Below, one piece after another: positions 46,741-60,400 of a stretch of DNA of 64,000 nucleotides; position 1 is the stretch's first letter; every line of letters begins with the position of its first letter. The position numbers and the translations under genes are program-made. This DNA is from Atherix ibis. Taxonomy: Eukaryota; Arthropoda; Insecta; Diptera; Athericidae. Where the stretch lies: contig OY282605.1 in NCBI GenBank assembly GCA_958298945.1, forward strand, positions 35,070,811 through 35,134,810, given 5' to 3'. The notes beneath the pieces were generated by a model. It had not been told where the DNA came from. It ran no database searches and saw nothing but the letters and a program-made list of their open reading frames with translations.

Positions 46741-48605
46741 AAAATGACAAATTTTAATTATAAATGAATATATAAATATTTTACAGCTTTTAAATGGCAG
46801 GGCTGTATTTTCGAAACCACCAAATGGATTATCATATACCGAATAATATAACAACTTGTATACCAGTGTAGCTGTAATGTGCAAATTATATTGCTAAATT
46901 ATTTCTTAAAACTAATTCAAAATTATACGATGATTAAAATTGCAATCAAAAATTTCCATAATATTATTTTACTGATAGTTTTTTATTAACACTGACCAGC
47001 TTAATGCATTTATTATGATTACGATGATACGAAGCAAAAATCGACGCATACTACATACTTTATAAAAATAATTCAATAATGCTCTAATTATAAAAACCGT
47101 TCTTCCGACACATTTTGTCATTATAAGCTCATATCCAGCGGTAAGAGAGTTTAAGTAGACCCCGCCCCCCTTGTATTTCGGGCAAATATCAACCATCACT
47201 CTGCACCAAATTCTGCAATTGCTACCAACATGACCACAACCAGTCAGAACTCATCAACTACCCAGACTTTCTGTAATTATGCAAAAGAAAACAAAGCCAA
47301 AACACAAACACTCCTTAGGTACATACTCGTGCATACAACCGAAATCGCAACAAAACCTATAAGAAGTCGGCGACAGTGATGACGCTGACTGGTCTGCATT
47401 TAATTATTATGAAACAGTAACAAAAATGTACCAAGCTGAAAAGAGAAGTAATTACTAACTGAAAAGAGAAAGGAAAATCAAAAAAAAAAAAAAACTTGAA
47501 CAATTAAAATAAAAATTGTAAATACCAACAAAAATACGCATTTAACATATTCGCCCCCGCATTCAACTCAAACGGGAATACCAAAATTGTAGCGATAAAC
47601 GTACGTTCTTAAGAGTATGTACATGCATACTCTGAAGTATGTACACGTACATACGAGTACGATTGGAGGAGACCATGAATTTACTTAAGTACTGCAGTTT
47701 GTTGACTTCAACGCAACCGGACAAGTGGTGGGTGGGTGGCTGTAAAGAATCTATCGACGGTTAGTCATTCTCACTTAGCACTTTCGGAATCGCAATTCTG
47801 GCGTACGAATTTTTCAATCCCCGAAGTCCTTCATTCTGTTTCTAATCTACCATTTACTGTATCAATCGAAATTCATCTTTTTTACACATAATTTGTATAA
47901 TCAATAACCCTGCCCCCTCCAACTCCTTACCCAGGACAATGATAAAACTTCTTCCTATCATGTTAAGTAGTCGCAGTTATCACACTCTCTTCCGGACTTC
48001 GGAGCAAAATTATTAGAAAGTGCGGCGAATTCACGCGCGTGAAAAATCAACAATATTTACCGCCTCCTCTCTCACTCACAATGTCCTCATGTAGAGATAA
48101 CGAAAGTCATTTCAACACACCTTGTCTAGCATACGTGTACGATACGTATTGCCCTGATAGACAGTCGCCAATAGCATTGTGCGACTGGTAGTCAGAACAC
48201 ATGAGCTTTCTGGCTTCACGTCACGTTGTAATTATGTGGAGCACTCGGAAAATGCCGTTAAGTGCTTAATTAGGAATTGCAGTGCATCTAATCAACGTCG
48301 CGGTGGTAACAGCATGTCCAACTCCTTAAGATACTAAGCATTTTACTCTTTACATGATGCGGCATACTCGTACATACTCTTACTTGCGCTCACTTAACCT
48401 AAACATTAGCGATACGAGCTCTTTTGCTGATAAATTTGACAAGATTCAATAAGTAACACCATAGACAGGCGGCTACGAAATGATTCTGATTTTTACTATT
48501 TCTAAAGTGAGGTTAAGTGGTGTGCCGGCATTCATCGTTTTCCAGATTACATTTTTTTTGGAAATTATCAAAAATTACATTTTCTTATTGCTTATGACCA
48601 TCACT
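46741..48605. other. Spacer with lower-AT block 47200-48550
   Basis: AT-rich to 47200, then a mixed-composition block containing TACATACGTA-type words around 47620-47665. No ORF, RNA gene or transposon similarity was recognised. Confidence 0.4.
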
Positions 48606-48608
48606 GTA

Positions 48609-49694
48609 ATAAAGAGTAATCCATTTTGTGGTTTGGAAAGTATAGCCTAATATTATTTAATAGATGTAAAATTAATATGTCATTTAAAGTAACGCTTATT
48701 TAAGTTTAAGTTTGCCATTGTGGCTCATATAAAAATATAAGTCGATTGGATACTGATTTTTGATACAAAATTTTCTTTAACGATGAGGCTCATTTCTGGC
48801 TCGTTGAATGCTTCAGGAAGCAAAAACCGACAAGTAACTGTATTGTATTAGCAAAAAATTACTGCCTGGTGCGAATTTTGGTCTGACGGTGTTATTGGCC
48901 TCGTAAATACTTGATCTTTTAGAAAAATAGACGGTTAGGGACTGTAATGACCCTATGAAAACTGTTTTTTTTTGTCGAAACTTGAAGATTTTAATATAAA
49001 CTATATATGTTTTAAATAAAATGGCCACAAAAGCCACATAAAAAGACAAATTGTGGCTTTATTGGGCGAAAAGTTCCCAGGACACGCAATTTTCAGAGAT
49101 GTCAATTGTCACCTAAAAACCTTAGTTTCTTGCCGTTGAATTTTTTTCTAAAGCTATACTAAAGATCATGTTTATGCAGACAATCTTCAAACTTTGTAGC
49201 ATTTAAAAATGAACATCCTTCAAGTAATAGCCAAAATACAGCCTGTGCGTAAAATTCATTAACAATTACCTCAAAAGGATCGAGTCCTCAAGAATTTTTT
49301 GACAGTAATTAAGATTATATTTTAATTTTTAAAAGAAAGGCCAAAGTTAAAGCAATATTAAAAAATAAAAATATTATTAAAATCCAAATTCTGAATATAT
49401 TTTTAAAAGTTTATTTTCCAATAAGAAAATTGTATAAGCTTTTAATTTTTCTCATTTAGAAAATGTTAGATTAATTAATATCGATTCAAAATTGGGACAT
49501 TAAATCAAAATTTCGTATCAATATTAATTTTGTAAGAAGTTTTATGATAATCATTTCAATTTATGTTATATTTTATGCATAATGGCAAAGTTTATGTGAT
49601 ATAATGTAAACAATTTATTATCAAAATCTTTATTTTAAATATGCTTTTTTTAAACTTTATTTTCCAAAGCGCAAATTGAATAATCCCTTATATT
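48609..49694 (+). mobile_element. Decayed Tc1/mariner element (copy D) with both ends
   Basis: The left end AAGAGTAATCCATTTTGTGG (48610-48629) and the right end CAAATTGAATAATCCCTTAT (49672-49691, opposite orientation) are inverted relatives of each other and match copies C and E. Plus-strand translation gives FNDEAHFWLVE (first catalytic Asp, 48780-48815), then ALLGEKFPGHAI (about 49055-49090) and RLNFFL near the third motif. The second catalytic motif is degraded to NGHKSH where relatives have QDGATSH. The copy is inactive. Confidence 0.7.
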
Positions 49695-52600
49695 GTAATG
49701 TGATATTGTAATTACTATTTATTCTCTAAAATAAATTAATTAAAAAAGAGCAATTTTATAATAAAAAATTATAATAATTTTTTCTTTGTAATTTTCCAAA
49801 CAGTTATTAAAATCCAATTAGAATTTTGCCCAGTAACAATACTGATAAAGGACTTACCATAAATGGAAAAATAATCAAAACAAATTATTCTTTTCTTCTA
49901 AAAACCATTATTATAATTATGCATTTAACTACAGATTCAGGATATTATAGAAAATTGATTCCTATTAGGACGTTATTTTGAAAATTTTCCCTCCATTAAT
50001 TGGTGCAAGTATGCACACACACCTCGATACATTCGACTAAAATGCAACTGCACTTGTACATTAAATCGTCCATAAATTGCATTCAGGATTTCTATTCGAT
50101 TGAAAAATCGAAAAATGTTTTTATATTGATTGAAGGTATACAATTTATTGTATTTTGTTTTGTTTTGTTTTGTTTTTTTTTCTATATTCTGGATATTTTT
50201 TCCATGTCCTTTAATTCATCATTTTTTCACGATGCAAGGAGGCATTCACATATGTTATCGACTTAAATGTTATACTATAGAATATGTGTTGTATTTTCCC
50301 CTCATCGAAAGAGGTAAATTAATTTAAATGCCAACCGATAATGGTAAGATGGACAGTATTTAGGAAGAGGGTAAGATTTTCCTTACAGTAAAATTTCTTG
50401 TTCTTAATGAATATTTTATTCGAATTTGAAGATATACTTGAGTTTTTAAGTTTTCTAATAGGACTATGAAAGTGTAGAACCCTTTTTACAATAAAAAAAG
50501 TTTGAATTCTTTCTTTTTCTTATTGATTTTCAACATTTGAAAAGGGATAGAGTTGATTTGCTGCTATTCTCGTCATTATGTCTGTCGTCCACTCGAAGGG
50601 AATTTTGCCCAAATAGAAATGGACGAGTTATTTACAACTACCCTGAACCACAGTCCAAATATCGAAAATATCATTACGACACGACCCTTGTGCCGCGAAA
50701 CTGATGTCAACGAATACGATGCCAATACTTACTTATATCGACAGGAGGATTACCACCAGCAAAAACCAACTTGTCTATACGTTAAGTCACTTCCAGTACT
50801 AAAAGTTTTTCCCTATTCATGTGCATATTACATCGCCATAATTTCGTTAATTATTGACAAAATTGCGTCCCAATCCAAAAACATTACATTCCTCTTACCC
50901 AACGTTGTACTGCTTCGCGACTTGTCATAGTTCATCCTGCTTTCCGGACCTAACCACGTTAGGTGCTCGTTAAAGGATAGATGGGGCATTCGCCGATTGC
51001 TTAACTTATTCTACTTGGCTGGGTGGCTTATTGGACCACCCCATTCGATGATTTCCATAGCACATTACCCACATTCTTTACTCGGCCATAATATCGTATC
51101 CTGTTCAATCGTAATTTCAAACCCTTCCATTCAAGTCCATTTCGTATACACAGAAATAAACATAAACGTACGCATTAAGGATATTTTTATATGCCTGTAT
51201 ATATGTATATGTACTTACCACACTAAGGGTTAAAAGACTAATACAGAAAATTTGAAGGGTAATAATCAAAATATAAATATAAGAAGAAGAAAAAAAATAT
51301 TGTAGAAATTATAAAGAAGAACAGAAAAAAAATAACATAAAGAAAAAAAATTTAAATGAATATAATTCGGTTAAAACATATTATACGAAAAGAAGGACGA
51401 ACAGCAATAGTAGCAACGACAACAACAACAACAACAACAATTATAATATAATAAATATAAAACAGGAATAAAAATGCGTTTAATAAGCACAAATACACAT
51501 TAAAAAGTTTACTTGACGATTAATATTTTTGTTTTGTTTTTTTTTCTCAATAATTTTCTGTTTTGTTTTTTACTCATTCTCCTTCCTTATTTGCCATCTT
51601 TAATACTCGTATTTTATTAATATGGTTCGATAAAAAAGGGGAAAAGGACACAAAGAGTCGAATAAGTATATGTGTGTAGAGAGGCTATTGGCAATCGAAC
51701 AAGGCTTTTGTTTTGCGTCACGCACCTCAAATTAAAAGGCTGTTCTTGTAAAAAAAAAAAAAATAAAATAAAAAAAAAGTATAAATAAATGAATTATTTC
51801 TGTATATAATGGTTGGTCCTTCAATAATTTCCAGTAATTAATCGAATCCTTTTGTCCTTCTTATTGCTCTTATTGTTGTTTTTATTATTATAATTATTGT
51901 TATTGGTTTACCTGAATTTCGATTACAAAAACAACTTAAAAAATTACTCGAAAATGATACAAAATAATAAAAAAAAAAAAAACTTATATAAAATAAAATT
52001 AAACAACTTCTAAAAGGATGATAATTGTTTGGTTAGGACTCGTCTGTTTTTATTTCTATTCGATTATTTTCAATTTTTCACCCACAGCTCTTGTACATTC
52101 CAGCACCTTATATTTACATGATACTATATTATGTCGAAGTGTGATGGTTGTTGGGGATGGGGGAGGGGGGGTTTGTATGGGGTGGTCAGGGTAACGGTTA
52201 ATAGAAATTTCAATTTTATTATTACTTGAGGTACGTGTACATAATACAATATAATTATTCATGATGGGAAAACTAATATTACTCGTTTACCCTTTGCCAC
52301 GGAAGGATACCTTCTCCTAGTTATTAAATGAGGAAATATGTCGAATTGGAATTGGCAATCGTCGTCATTTGTCCAAAAAAAAAGGGTTTCTTGTCATTAC
52401 GCTGTGCCAGTCAGCCCCTACTTTTAATTGTCCACCATGTTGAAACACATAATTAGATGAATTTCTACCCTTATTATAGACAGATGTTATAAAAGAGTTA
52501 AATTCGCTGGAAATATTCAACTGTATGATGAAGTGTATATGCATACATACATGAAAGTAAGTACAAGAAACAGAATATTGCCATGAACATTTTTGAATAT

Positions 52601-53214
52601 TAAATGGAGGAAAATAATTTAAAAAAAATATTTTTTTTTATCCAATTTACTAATTATTTAACTACAACTTTTTCTTTCAATGTATTATTACGAAATAATA
52701 CCAATTATATTTTCTTCTTTGATGGGTTATTAGTTGAATATTATTTAAAAATTAATGAGGGTTTTTTTTATTGTTGTTGAAAATTTTACTAAATTCTTCT
52801 TCTATTACTACATACATACGCTTAATCAAATTTAGATTCAAATTAATTTCTATTACTCTAATAATAATAATGTTTATACAAAATCACAATAATATTAAAA
52901 AAAAAAAAAACTTAATAAAAATTTTAAAAAAAGGTAAAAATCAATAAATTATTTTAAATCTTAAAAGTGAATAAAGGAAATTGTTTTCATTATAATTATT
53001 GGAGTATCACCATTTAAAATGGTATATTATTGATAAATAAATAATACTAATTATTTAGTATTGCATTGAATTGGCTGGGAGAACATATCAATAATAGCGA
53101 AACTATGAAATTTGATATTTTGAAATTTAAAGTTACAAAGGCAATATGATAAGTCAGTAGTAAATGTAAGATATGTAGCTGATATCAGTAAAATAATATT
53201 TTAAAAACAATATA
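49695..53214. other. AT-rich spacer with lower-AT block 50530-51230
   Basis: Simple sequence includes TTTTG repeats at 50153-50178, AAC repeats at 51415-51440 and a G-rich tract at 52150-52182. The block 50530-51230 is mixed in composition and holds a 125-codon frame (50553-50930) with no domain I know and no clear splice sites. No transposon similarity was seen. Confidence 0.35.
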
Positions 53215-53219
53215 ATCAT

Positions 53220-53905
53220 TTTAAAAGACCGTCGAGTGAAATTGCATAAAAAAGATGATATGATAAACATCTCAAAAGAACGCATAGACAAAGAGAAAAT
53301 TGTCGTCGAGAGGATGCTGTATTTGCTAATACCTGATCAAAAACATATTCGTGTAACGACTTCAGTGGAGTGTTTGGATATTTTAAAACATAATTTGAAA
53401 TTATTTTCGTATCAATTCGTACCTGTTGATAAAACGTGGATGCACCAGTAAACACCAAAAATCAAAGTTCAGTCAAAACAATGGACTTCCACTACCAAAC
53501 TTGCACCATAGATTGCTCTATTGCCAAGAAAGGTTATGTCAACTGTTTTATCGGTAGAAATATAAGAGCATATTATAAAGCTTTATTAGACGAATGGAAT
53601 AATGAAATAAAGATGATGAAACAAACGCATCTGATAAAGAAAAAAGTCCTGTTGACAATTCCTACGGCGAAATTAGTGGAATTACATTATTAATTGCTTC
53701 GAGATTTGGCTCCCTGTAACATTTTTTATGTTTCCAAATATGTAGAAATGACTTTGTGGAAAGAAATTCCCATCCAATTCTGCAGTTATATCCAAAACTA
53801 AGGCCCATTTTGCACAGTTTGACAAATCGTACTAAACGGATGATATAAAAAAAGTTGAAATATTCTTGGATAAAGTATATTAAAATAAAAGTAGACCATA
53901 TTGAT
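53220..53905 (+). mobile_element. Mariner-family remnant W
   Basis: The frame 53236-53451 ends with CLDILKHNLKLFSYQF then VPVDKTWMHQ. This matches CLRLFRRNPKDFLRRFVTVDETWIHHY around the first catalytic Asp. The next frame begins TKNQSSVKTMDF; the parallel frame gives TPKIKVQSKQW, as in TPETKQQSKQW. Around 53700-53860 the translation gives FEIWLPVTFFMFPNM and GKKFPSNSAVI, matching the third motif and GGKRFSSNEEVI. Stops and shifts separate the pieces. The second motif is not recognisable. Confidence 0.68.
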
Positions 53906-54029
53906 AAATAAATCAATTGTAGTTGAATAAGCTAATTGGTTGTTTCATTTATCACTGACTTATCATACTGCCTTGTATACCTATTAGCTACTATTTTGTA
54001 GATATTTCTCTATCATTTACGGGGAGTAA

Positions 54030-54920
54030 TTTTTATTTAATTTTTATACATCAATGTTATCCTGTTCGAAGTAGTTCCCTTCGGCAGGTATACATCGGTG
54101 GAGTCGTTGTTTTTCCACTCTTCGTTGCTACTCTTGAAGACTTCAAATGAAATCGCCTTCAGCTCCTCGGTAATACTTCTTTTGATATTATCGATAGTAC
54201 CAAGATGACGTTTTTTCAAGTGTTTTTTTTATCTTGGTGGAGAAAAAAACTCACGTGGGCTTAAATCAGGAGTCTGGAGAATCACACTTATCCCATATTT
54301 CTTACAAAAATTTAGTAATAATAAAATCATTTGTATATTCCATTGCTTATATACTTCTCGAAAACGTTTTATGGCACCAAAAACATATGATTTTGATAAG
54401 GTGTTCACTCTATAGGTTCGTTATGCCTTTATGTCAGTTAAACTCCCAGTTTAACATAAATTTTCATATCTCATCATAGCTCCAAGTTCATTTATCAAAC
54501 TTTTGGACAATAAAATCACTGATAAAATTTTGGGGAATCTCTCCCTAACCCACCTTGCCTAATAACAGAATGACAATGTGGACTGGACCAATAGCGTCAC
54601 CTGTCGAACCGTCACTCAATACTGAATGAATGCCACATGACCAAAAATTACTGCGCGGGTGGTATTCCTCCTGGATCCAACAACTCCAATCCCAAATCTC
54701 CACTTTATTCTCCCTACGACATACCAAGCTGCAGCAAAAAATCTAACTTTATTCTTACTACCGTACCATATTAACCACATGAACCTTATGGTCCTAGCGC
54801 TATAAAGCTCTATAGGTTACCGGACCATGTTGAAACTTGTACTGCACGTCTAGGATGGACTGTCGCACAAGCTGTGTATAAAAGCCAAATCACTTTCAGT
54901 CTCATCACTCTCAGTTTCCA
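54030..54920 (-). mobile_element. Mariner-family remnant X3
   Basis: Minus-strand translation gives QTPDLSPREFFS then KKRHLGTIDNIKRSITEELK, matching PPYSPDLAPCDFFLFPKLKK..GRHFGTIDDIK after the third catalytic Asp. A shift near 54110 restores LHRCIPAEGNYFEQDNIDV. The 5' part (about 54920-54810) resembles that of X1. Between 54545 and 54727 lies a lower-AT stretch that does not fit a mariner and may be another insertion. It is inactive. Confidence 0.6.
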
Positions 54921-56205
54921 AATACTACATTTTTTTTGTAAATTTTCAAATTTAAAAAATTAATTTTTTCTCTAGTAAAAAGATACTTTGAAGAATTCAT
55001 AATTTTGCGTTTTTGCCATCAAATTAGGTTCACCGCACAACGTCAAAATTTGAAATTTATAATTTTGAATAAAAAATATGTTTTTTTTTCATTAATAATT
55101 GACAAAAAAAACAAAACTTTATAATCTTAATAATAATCAATTATCTGTAAAGGAGTGATTATTTTTCAGAAAACATGAAGAATTTTAACATAAACGAATC
55201 TTTTAAAAAAGTACAGAATTAATATTATTGAAAATTTTTTAAGTTGTATTTCAGAAAACCCTAAAAAATTATAAAAGAATTTAATAAAATTTTATGAAAA
55301 AAAAATCAACAATAAAAAAAGGCTTATAAAAAAGAAAGATTTTTCTTCCTCTTAAAAATGCATTTTCAAATTCTTAATTATCGGAATATATGTAAACATA
55401 CTCGTATTTATAAAAATAGCTTATATTCATATCCTTTTAAGATAACTTTGCGTTCTCTATAGGAGAAATATTAGCAGTTACTGTGCTGATCGAGTATTCA
55501 CCACATGAAAATCATTTATGTTAAATCAAAAGATCATTATTGTAGGGATTATTCAATTTTTTTCCCATATTTCCTGTTTCGTCAGTATAATTTAGTTTGA
55601 TAAACTTTTCAGGATGTACAAGGGGAAAATATTAATGCATTTTATTACACAAAAACGATTGGGGTAGAATGCAGTACACATTACGTAGAACACCTGATTA
55701 TATGACCCCATACATCTGTTACATTTTTGGGGCGTTAATTACAACATATAGGTTCATAAATAAATTGGGTTTTGAGCTTGAAAATACGGATATCTCCTAC
55801 TGATAATATTGTTATAGTAAAACAGAACCGCATTTGCAATTTCCTCTGACTAATCGGACATAAAAAGTTCGAACGCATTTTTGAATTTCCGGAAGTTTTT
55901 TTAATTGACAAAAAAAAAACAACAACATTATAATTAATAAACTGAATAGTATTGATAATCGTATTTTAAATTTAATTAAAAAATATTCATTTATATTGAA
56001 GTATAAAATAAAAAAAATTTTCTATAAAATATATAATAAAATTTTATAAATTAATAGAAATCAAATGGATTTTTTTTTTTAGATATGAATTAATATATTA
56101 TTTTGGAGTGAAAAAACACTAAAATAATTAATAATAAAAATTGATTAAGTAAAAATATTATTCAATTTTAGTACTTTTAATATGAAATTCAAAGAACCTA
56201 GACTG
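54921..56205. other. AT-rich spacer, nothing recognised
   Basis: AT-rich DNA with long A and T runs. No ORF or repeat family was recognised. Confidence 0.5.
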
Positions 56206-56214
56206 CTATAGATT

Positions 56215-57350
56215 GACTCGTATGTGAAGAGTTATCTAATTTGTGATTCCGAAAATAAAGTTTAATCAAATATATATTAAATTGAGAATTTTATAAATGT
56301 TTTATTTTATTATGTTTTCTAAATTTTGCCATTAAATATAGTATTTTACATTTTTAGAATGGTCACCAAAAGACTTTTTATAGGACTTAATCCTTTTGAG
56401 ATAATTTTTGTTGAGTTTTTCGCACATTTTGGGCTGTAATTCTTCCAATACTTGATGGATATCAAATCTTAAATGTTTTAAACTTTTGAAAATTCTCTGT
56501 CTAAACATGTAATTTTATAAGAAAAAAAATCGAACGATTGAAAATCGCATAATTTTAGAGGTCAACTGGCATCACATAAGCTCGTACTTACGCGTTCTAG
56601 TTATTTACAGCCCAATAAGGCTAAAATTTAGCGTGTTGTATGAATTTTGGTGCTGTTTTGTTTAAACCAGATATACTCACAGTCCAAATTAAAATCTTAA
56701 AGTTTAGACAACAAAAAAGTCGGCTAATAAAAGGCTCAAAATTAACGTTAACCATCTCTTCTTCTTCATTTTCAAAGAAATACGGGCCAATGACACCTTT
56801 ACACAAAAATGCACAGCAAACAGTCATTTTTTTTGTAGATACAATAGCTTTTCAATAGGTAGTTATAAGTTTTAAGGTCTTATATATAAAAATTTTGCTT
56901 ATCGATGTATCCATCGGTGGAAAAATAATCCACAGCGCCAAATAAAATAAATTTCATTAAAAAATTAGGCCTTTTGTTCAAGCACTAAATCAGCGTATTT
57001 TGTAATTTTTTTGTTAATATTAAAAACAATAGAAATAATGACAAACTTTTTAATAAATAATTCTAATCTTAAATTATATATTTATTTAAAAACTGTTAAT
57101 TGACGGAAATTTACTTTTCAAACAATAAAATGGATACTATGGTATCCATTTAAAAAAAAAATATTAAGGGTTAAGAAAAACATCCAAAAAAATATCGAAA
57201 AAGTCTCAAAAATTCATGCATTAAAGAAGAAAATATATTTAATTTATTTAAATATAAAACTTTTCCTTCAAATAATTTTAATATCCTTATCGGCGTATTC
57301 ACTGACCTACAAATGAGCCTCATCATCCGACCATAATATTTTTTTAAAGT
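56215..57350 (-). mobile_element. Decayed Tc1/mariner element (copy E)
   Basis: The minus-strand frame 56827-56621 includes KGVIGPYFFENEEEE then VNVN, which matches GIIGPYFFENE..AVTVN. Further on, about 56460-56355 gives LEELQPKMCEKLNKNYLKRI then KSYKKSFGDH, the C-terminal end of the same transposase type. The 3' terminal region (AAGAGTTATCTAATTTGTGA, 56226-56245 on the plus strand) matches copies C and D. A trace of the first catalytic motif lies near 57335-57310. It is inactive. Confidence 0.68.
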
Positions 57351-59820
57351 GCAAAATGTTGTTACAGCATAATCACTGTATAAGGTTTTCTTAAAATTTT
57401 TATTATAAAAAAAATTAAAATCTTTATATTAAATTAATATTTAAAATTTATGTTATAAAAATTTATTATTTAATATATGACAGGACTATACTTTTCAAAC
57501 TTTAAATTCGTTATGTATTAAAAATTCAATTTCGAAAAGCGATTATATTTTCTAGCTATCGTAAAATATTTTTATAGAAACTAAATTGATTCTTTTCATT
57601 AATCAAACTAACTAAAAATCTAAAGTTAATAATTAAAATAATTTTTCTAACAATTTTAAAAATGCTATCATTTTTTTAAAAAAAATTTGAAAATTGTGAA
57701 TTTATTGCAAAAATATTCTCTTTGGTGTAAAGACCTTTTTGAAAATCTTATAAGTTTTTATGCATACTCTAGTTTAATTACCATCAATTTTCAATATACA
57801 TATTTACTCAATAAAATTCCAAATAACGATAAAGAAATAAGTTTCTATCATAATTTAATCGTTTATTATTAAATAAGATGGAAAAGAAACAATTCCACGT
57901 AAACGTAGTACAGTACCCCATATTTATGATTATTAATATACGCTCGTACACGGGTATGAGTACCACGGTCAACATTACGGATTTCTTTTAATCGATAAAT
58001 TAACTGAAAATTATATCAAGCCGATTGCAATTCGGGCACCAAACGTGGTTACCACAATATAATAAACGCCATTCCCCAAAACTAGTTCGCCATTCCAAAT
58101 AATTATTTTCGCATTTATTAATGCTCAAAGCAATTAAAATACACAGAAAATCGGAAAATAATCGCAAGCAAAATATAGTTATTTAGTTCAATTTTTATTA
58201 GTTTACTAATTATGTGTCCGGTAAAACAGTGAACGCACCATCGGAACCTCCATCGGTGTTTAGGTGTTTAGGTGGAATCGAGCCTAATAACCGGCACTTT
58301 GGTCGAATTGGAGAGGTTTCGTTCCATGGTGTGCGTTCGGCCATTCAAGATAGTTGCGATCAGCTTGTAACCGCAATTTGTGTGACACCTTATGGCGATT
58401 TTGTTGCAAGTAGCTCACATAAAATTTCTCCAAAAGAGTTACTTTCAGTACAAAATGACCACCAAGACCATGCGGTGGGACTTAATTGTAAGTAAAGCGA
58501 CCAAAACGACCGATACGATTGGAATGACGCAATTAGAAAAGACTTCGACTTGGTCAGCAAATACATACAAACAGACATACAGTATTAGCAGTGTTGGTGA
58601 AGATTGTGGTGGCGGTGTGGAGGTGGGAAGGAATTGGGGAGTTCGGCTCCCAATAACTAAACCATGTCTACAGTGGAACGTTGTGTATTTTTACAATATA
58701 CGCCTGCTGGTGGTACTATGGTTTAGAGCTACGATGTTTGGGTGCTTGCAAAACGGCCAATTTACCACACGGACCGGACCATGTTCAAATCGCAAAGGAA
58801 ACCAGTTATTCTGGACAGAAGCGGGTGTGCGGGCCAAGTTAGAATGGAGGGCTATTCGTAAATTAAAATTGGTATGAATGGTAATGATAATTACTAATGG
58901 CTGCAGTCTTATAATTTGTCGGTTATACAGCTATACTGGGCCGCACTGCCAGTCGTAAGTGCAGTCCTGTTAATTCTATGCCAGCACACATTGCAGTCTG
59001 CCTGCTTTGGCCAATACTTACGAGTAGTTAGTTCCCAGCATACCTCATTAATATAAATCGTGATTATGAGTCGTGCCTTAGGCTCGTAGAGTTTTCTTCG
59101 ATATAAATAGTCCCGCAACAACACTTACTTATCTACATATATCGCGAAGTACACCTGGATCGGTCACCACCGATCATCCAAATAGTTAGTAGATAAGTGG
59201 ATTCGAGGAGTGTAGTCGGTATACCGCTTAACCGGCGCATGTACATACAAACATTTCGTTGCGGACTCTAAATCGCAAAGTAGTTCACATATGAGCCAAA
59301 AGATCATAAGTTTATGGGTACACCAGTACATGGCTTTATAGCAATACATGCTGTAGGAGTGTAGGCCTAAGGTAGTCATCAGGATCACTTCAGCATTGGC
59401 TGGTGTACAACATAAATCTTGGTTTGGTGTCACTCAAGTTAATTGCAAATATATTATTATGCGTGTTTTTTTTCTCTTTTTCAATTTTTATTAGTACAAT
59501 TTTCTGCGTCTTTTTCTTATTAGTCTTTTTTTTTTTTGGTCATTGATTTAATGGTGGTGAGTCGTCTTTTAAAGAGATCTAGATTTTTGTAGGATATTCA
59601 AATATGTAAAATGGGCAACTGAATTTTGATATCTTTTTTGACCATATTAAAGAATAAAAGGCGGGGTAAATAATAGCACAAAAATTCTCGAATAAGTATA
59701 AAATCGCTATTTTTTTTGTTAATAGAACTGTATCCATTATGGAGGTCCTGTGGATCCTGGTACTCTTTTTTCTAAGTCCCCTTTTTAATTTTCTACAAGA
59801 ATCTAATGTGCTGCATTAAA
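57351..59820. other. AT-rich spacer then lower-AT block 58000-59450
   Basis: Up to 58000 the DNA is AT-rich. From 58000 to 59450 it is mixed in composition. It contains the longest open frame of the window (58392-58877, 161 codons), which overlaps another frame and shows no domain. I think both are chance frames in GC-richer noncoding DNA. After 59450 AT-rich DNA resumes. Nothing else was recognised. Confidence 0.35.
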
Positions 59821-59824
59821 ATTA

Positions 59825-59905
59825 AACCATGAAGTGGCCCCATGGTCGTGGCGCTATAGAATGACCTCTTGCTCCTGTCTCAAAGACCTTACAACAGCAA
59901 AAAAA
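59825..59905 (+). repeat. SINE-like dispersed repeat, copy 2
   Basis: CATGAAGTGGCCCCATGGTC is followed by GTGGCGCTATAGAATGACC, then CTGTCTCAAAGACCTTACAA and an A-run. The order and spacing match the other copies. The start is shorter than in copy 1 because the GCCAAAT segment is missing. Confidence 0.5.
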
Positions 59906-60293
59906 CCATTTATCAAATCTTTTTACTCTAATTTTTTAAAAATCCTTAAAAAAACGGTGCTATTTTTTTTCTTAAGGATAAATCAATAATTTTTAGAAAT
60001 ATTTTATTATTGAAAATTAAGGGTTAGAAAAATAAGTTAATCCTATTCAGTATGAAAAAGAGAAATTTAAAAATTTTTAGGAATAAATTTTACATTTAAG
60101 AGGGTGGCTCGCTATTCGCATTCAAATCGAAGACAGTAAATTCAGTTTTTGCTGATTAGCACGTTGTTGGCGATTTCGTGCATAGAGCGGTACAAGCACT
60201 ACGCACTCTTTATCTGACCACAAACTAACCAAACAAGGCACATAGTCTTAGAGTAAAGCCCGAATTCAGTTCTGAAAACGAAGACTCTCGCAC

Positions 60294-60327
60294 TCAGCTT
60301 TTGCTCTACCGTTTTTTTTCAGAGACG
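60294..60327 (+). promoter_or_regulatory. Candidate Inr+DPE core promoter
   Basis: TCAGCT at 60294-60299 (A+1 at 60296) is one base from the Inr consensus. AGACG lies exactly at +28 to +32 (60323-60327) and fits RGWYV. A GAGA-type (CT)n tract follows about 50 bases downstream. The imperfect Inr lowers confidence. Confidence 0.28.
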
Positions 60328-60369
60328 AACGTAAAATATGCTTTTCCCCAAAAAACGGAGAGATTTTTT

Positions 60370-60374
<5 letters not shown>

Positions 60375-60400
<26 letters not shown>
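60375..60400. repeat. (CT)13 microsatellite, GAGA-type site
   Basis: Thirteen perfect CT dinucleotides. The complement is (GA)n, the kind of tract bound by GAGA factor and CLAMP in flies, often near promoters. Confidence 0.95.

Noticed and set aside
50553..50930. 125-codon ORF on the plus strand
   Set aside because: No recognisable domain, no good acceptor or donor at its edges, and length within chance for its composition.
54545..54727. 60-codon minus-strand ORF within remnant X3
   Set aside because: It does not fit any mariner segment, has no domain I recognise, and is too short to support a call.
58392..58877. 161-codon ORF, the longest in the window
   Set aside because: It overlaps another frame (58214-58495), lies in GC-richer DNA where stops are rarer, shows no domain or repeat, and has no clear splice sites.
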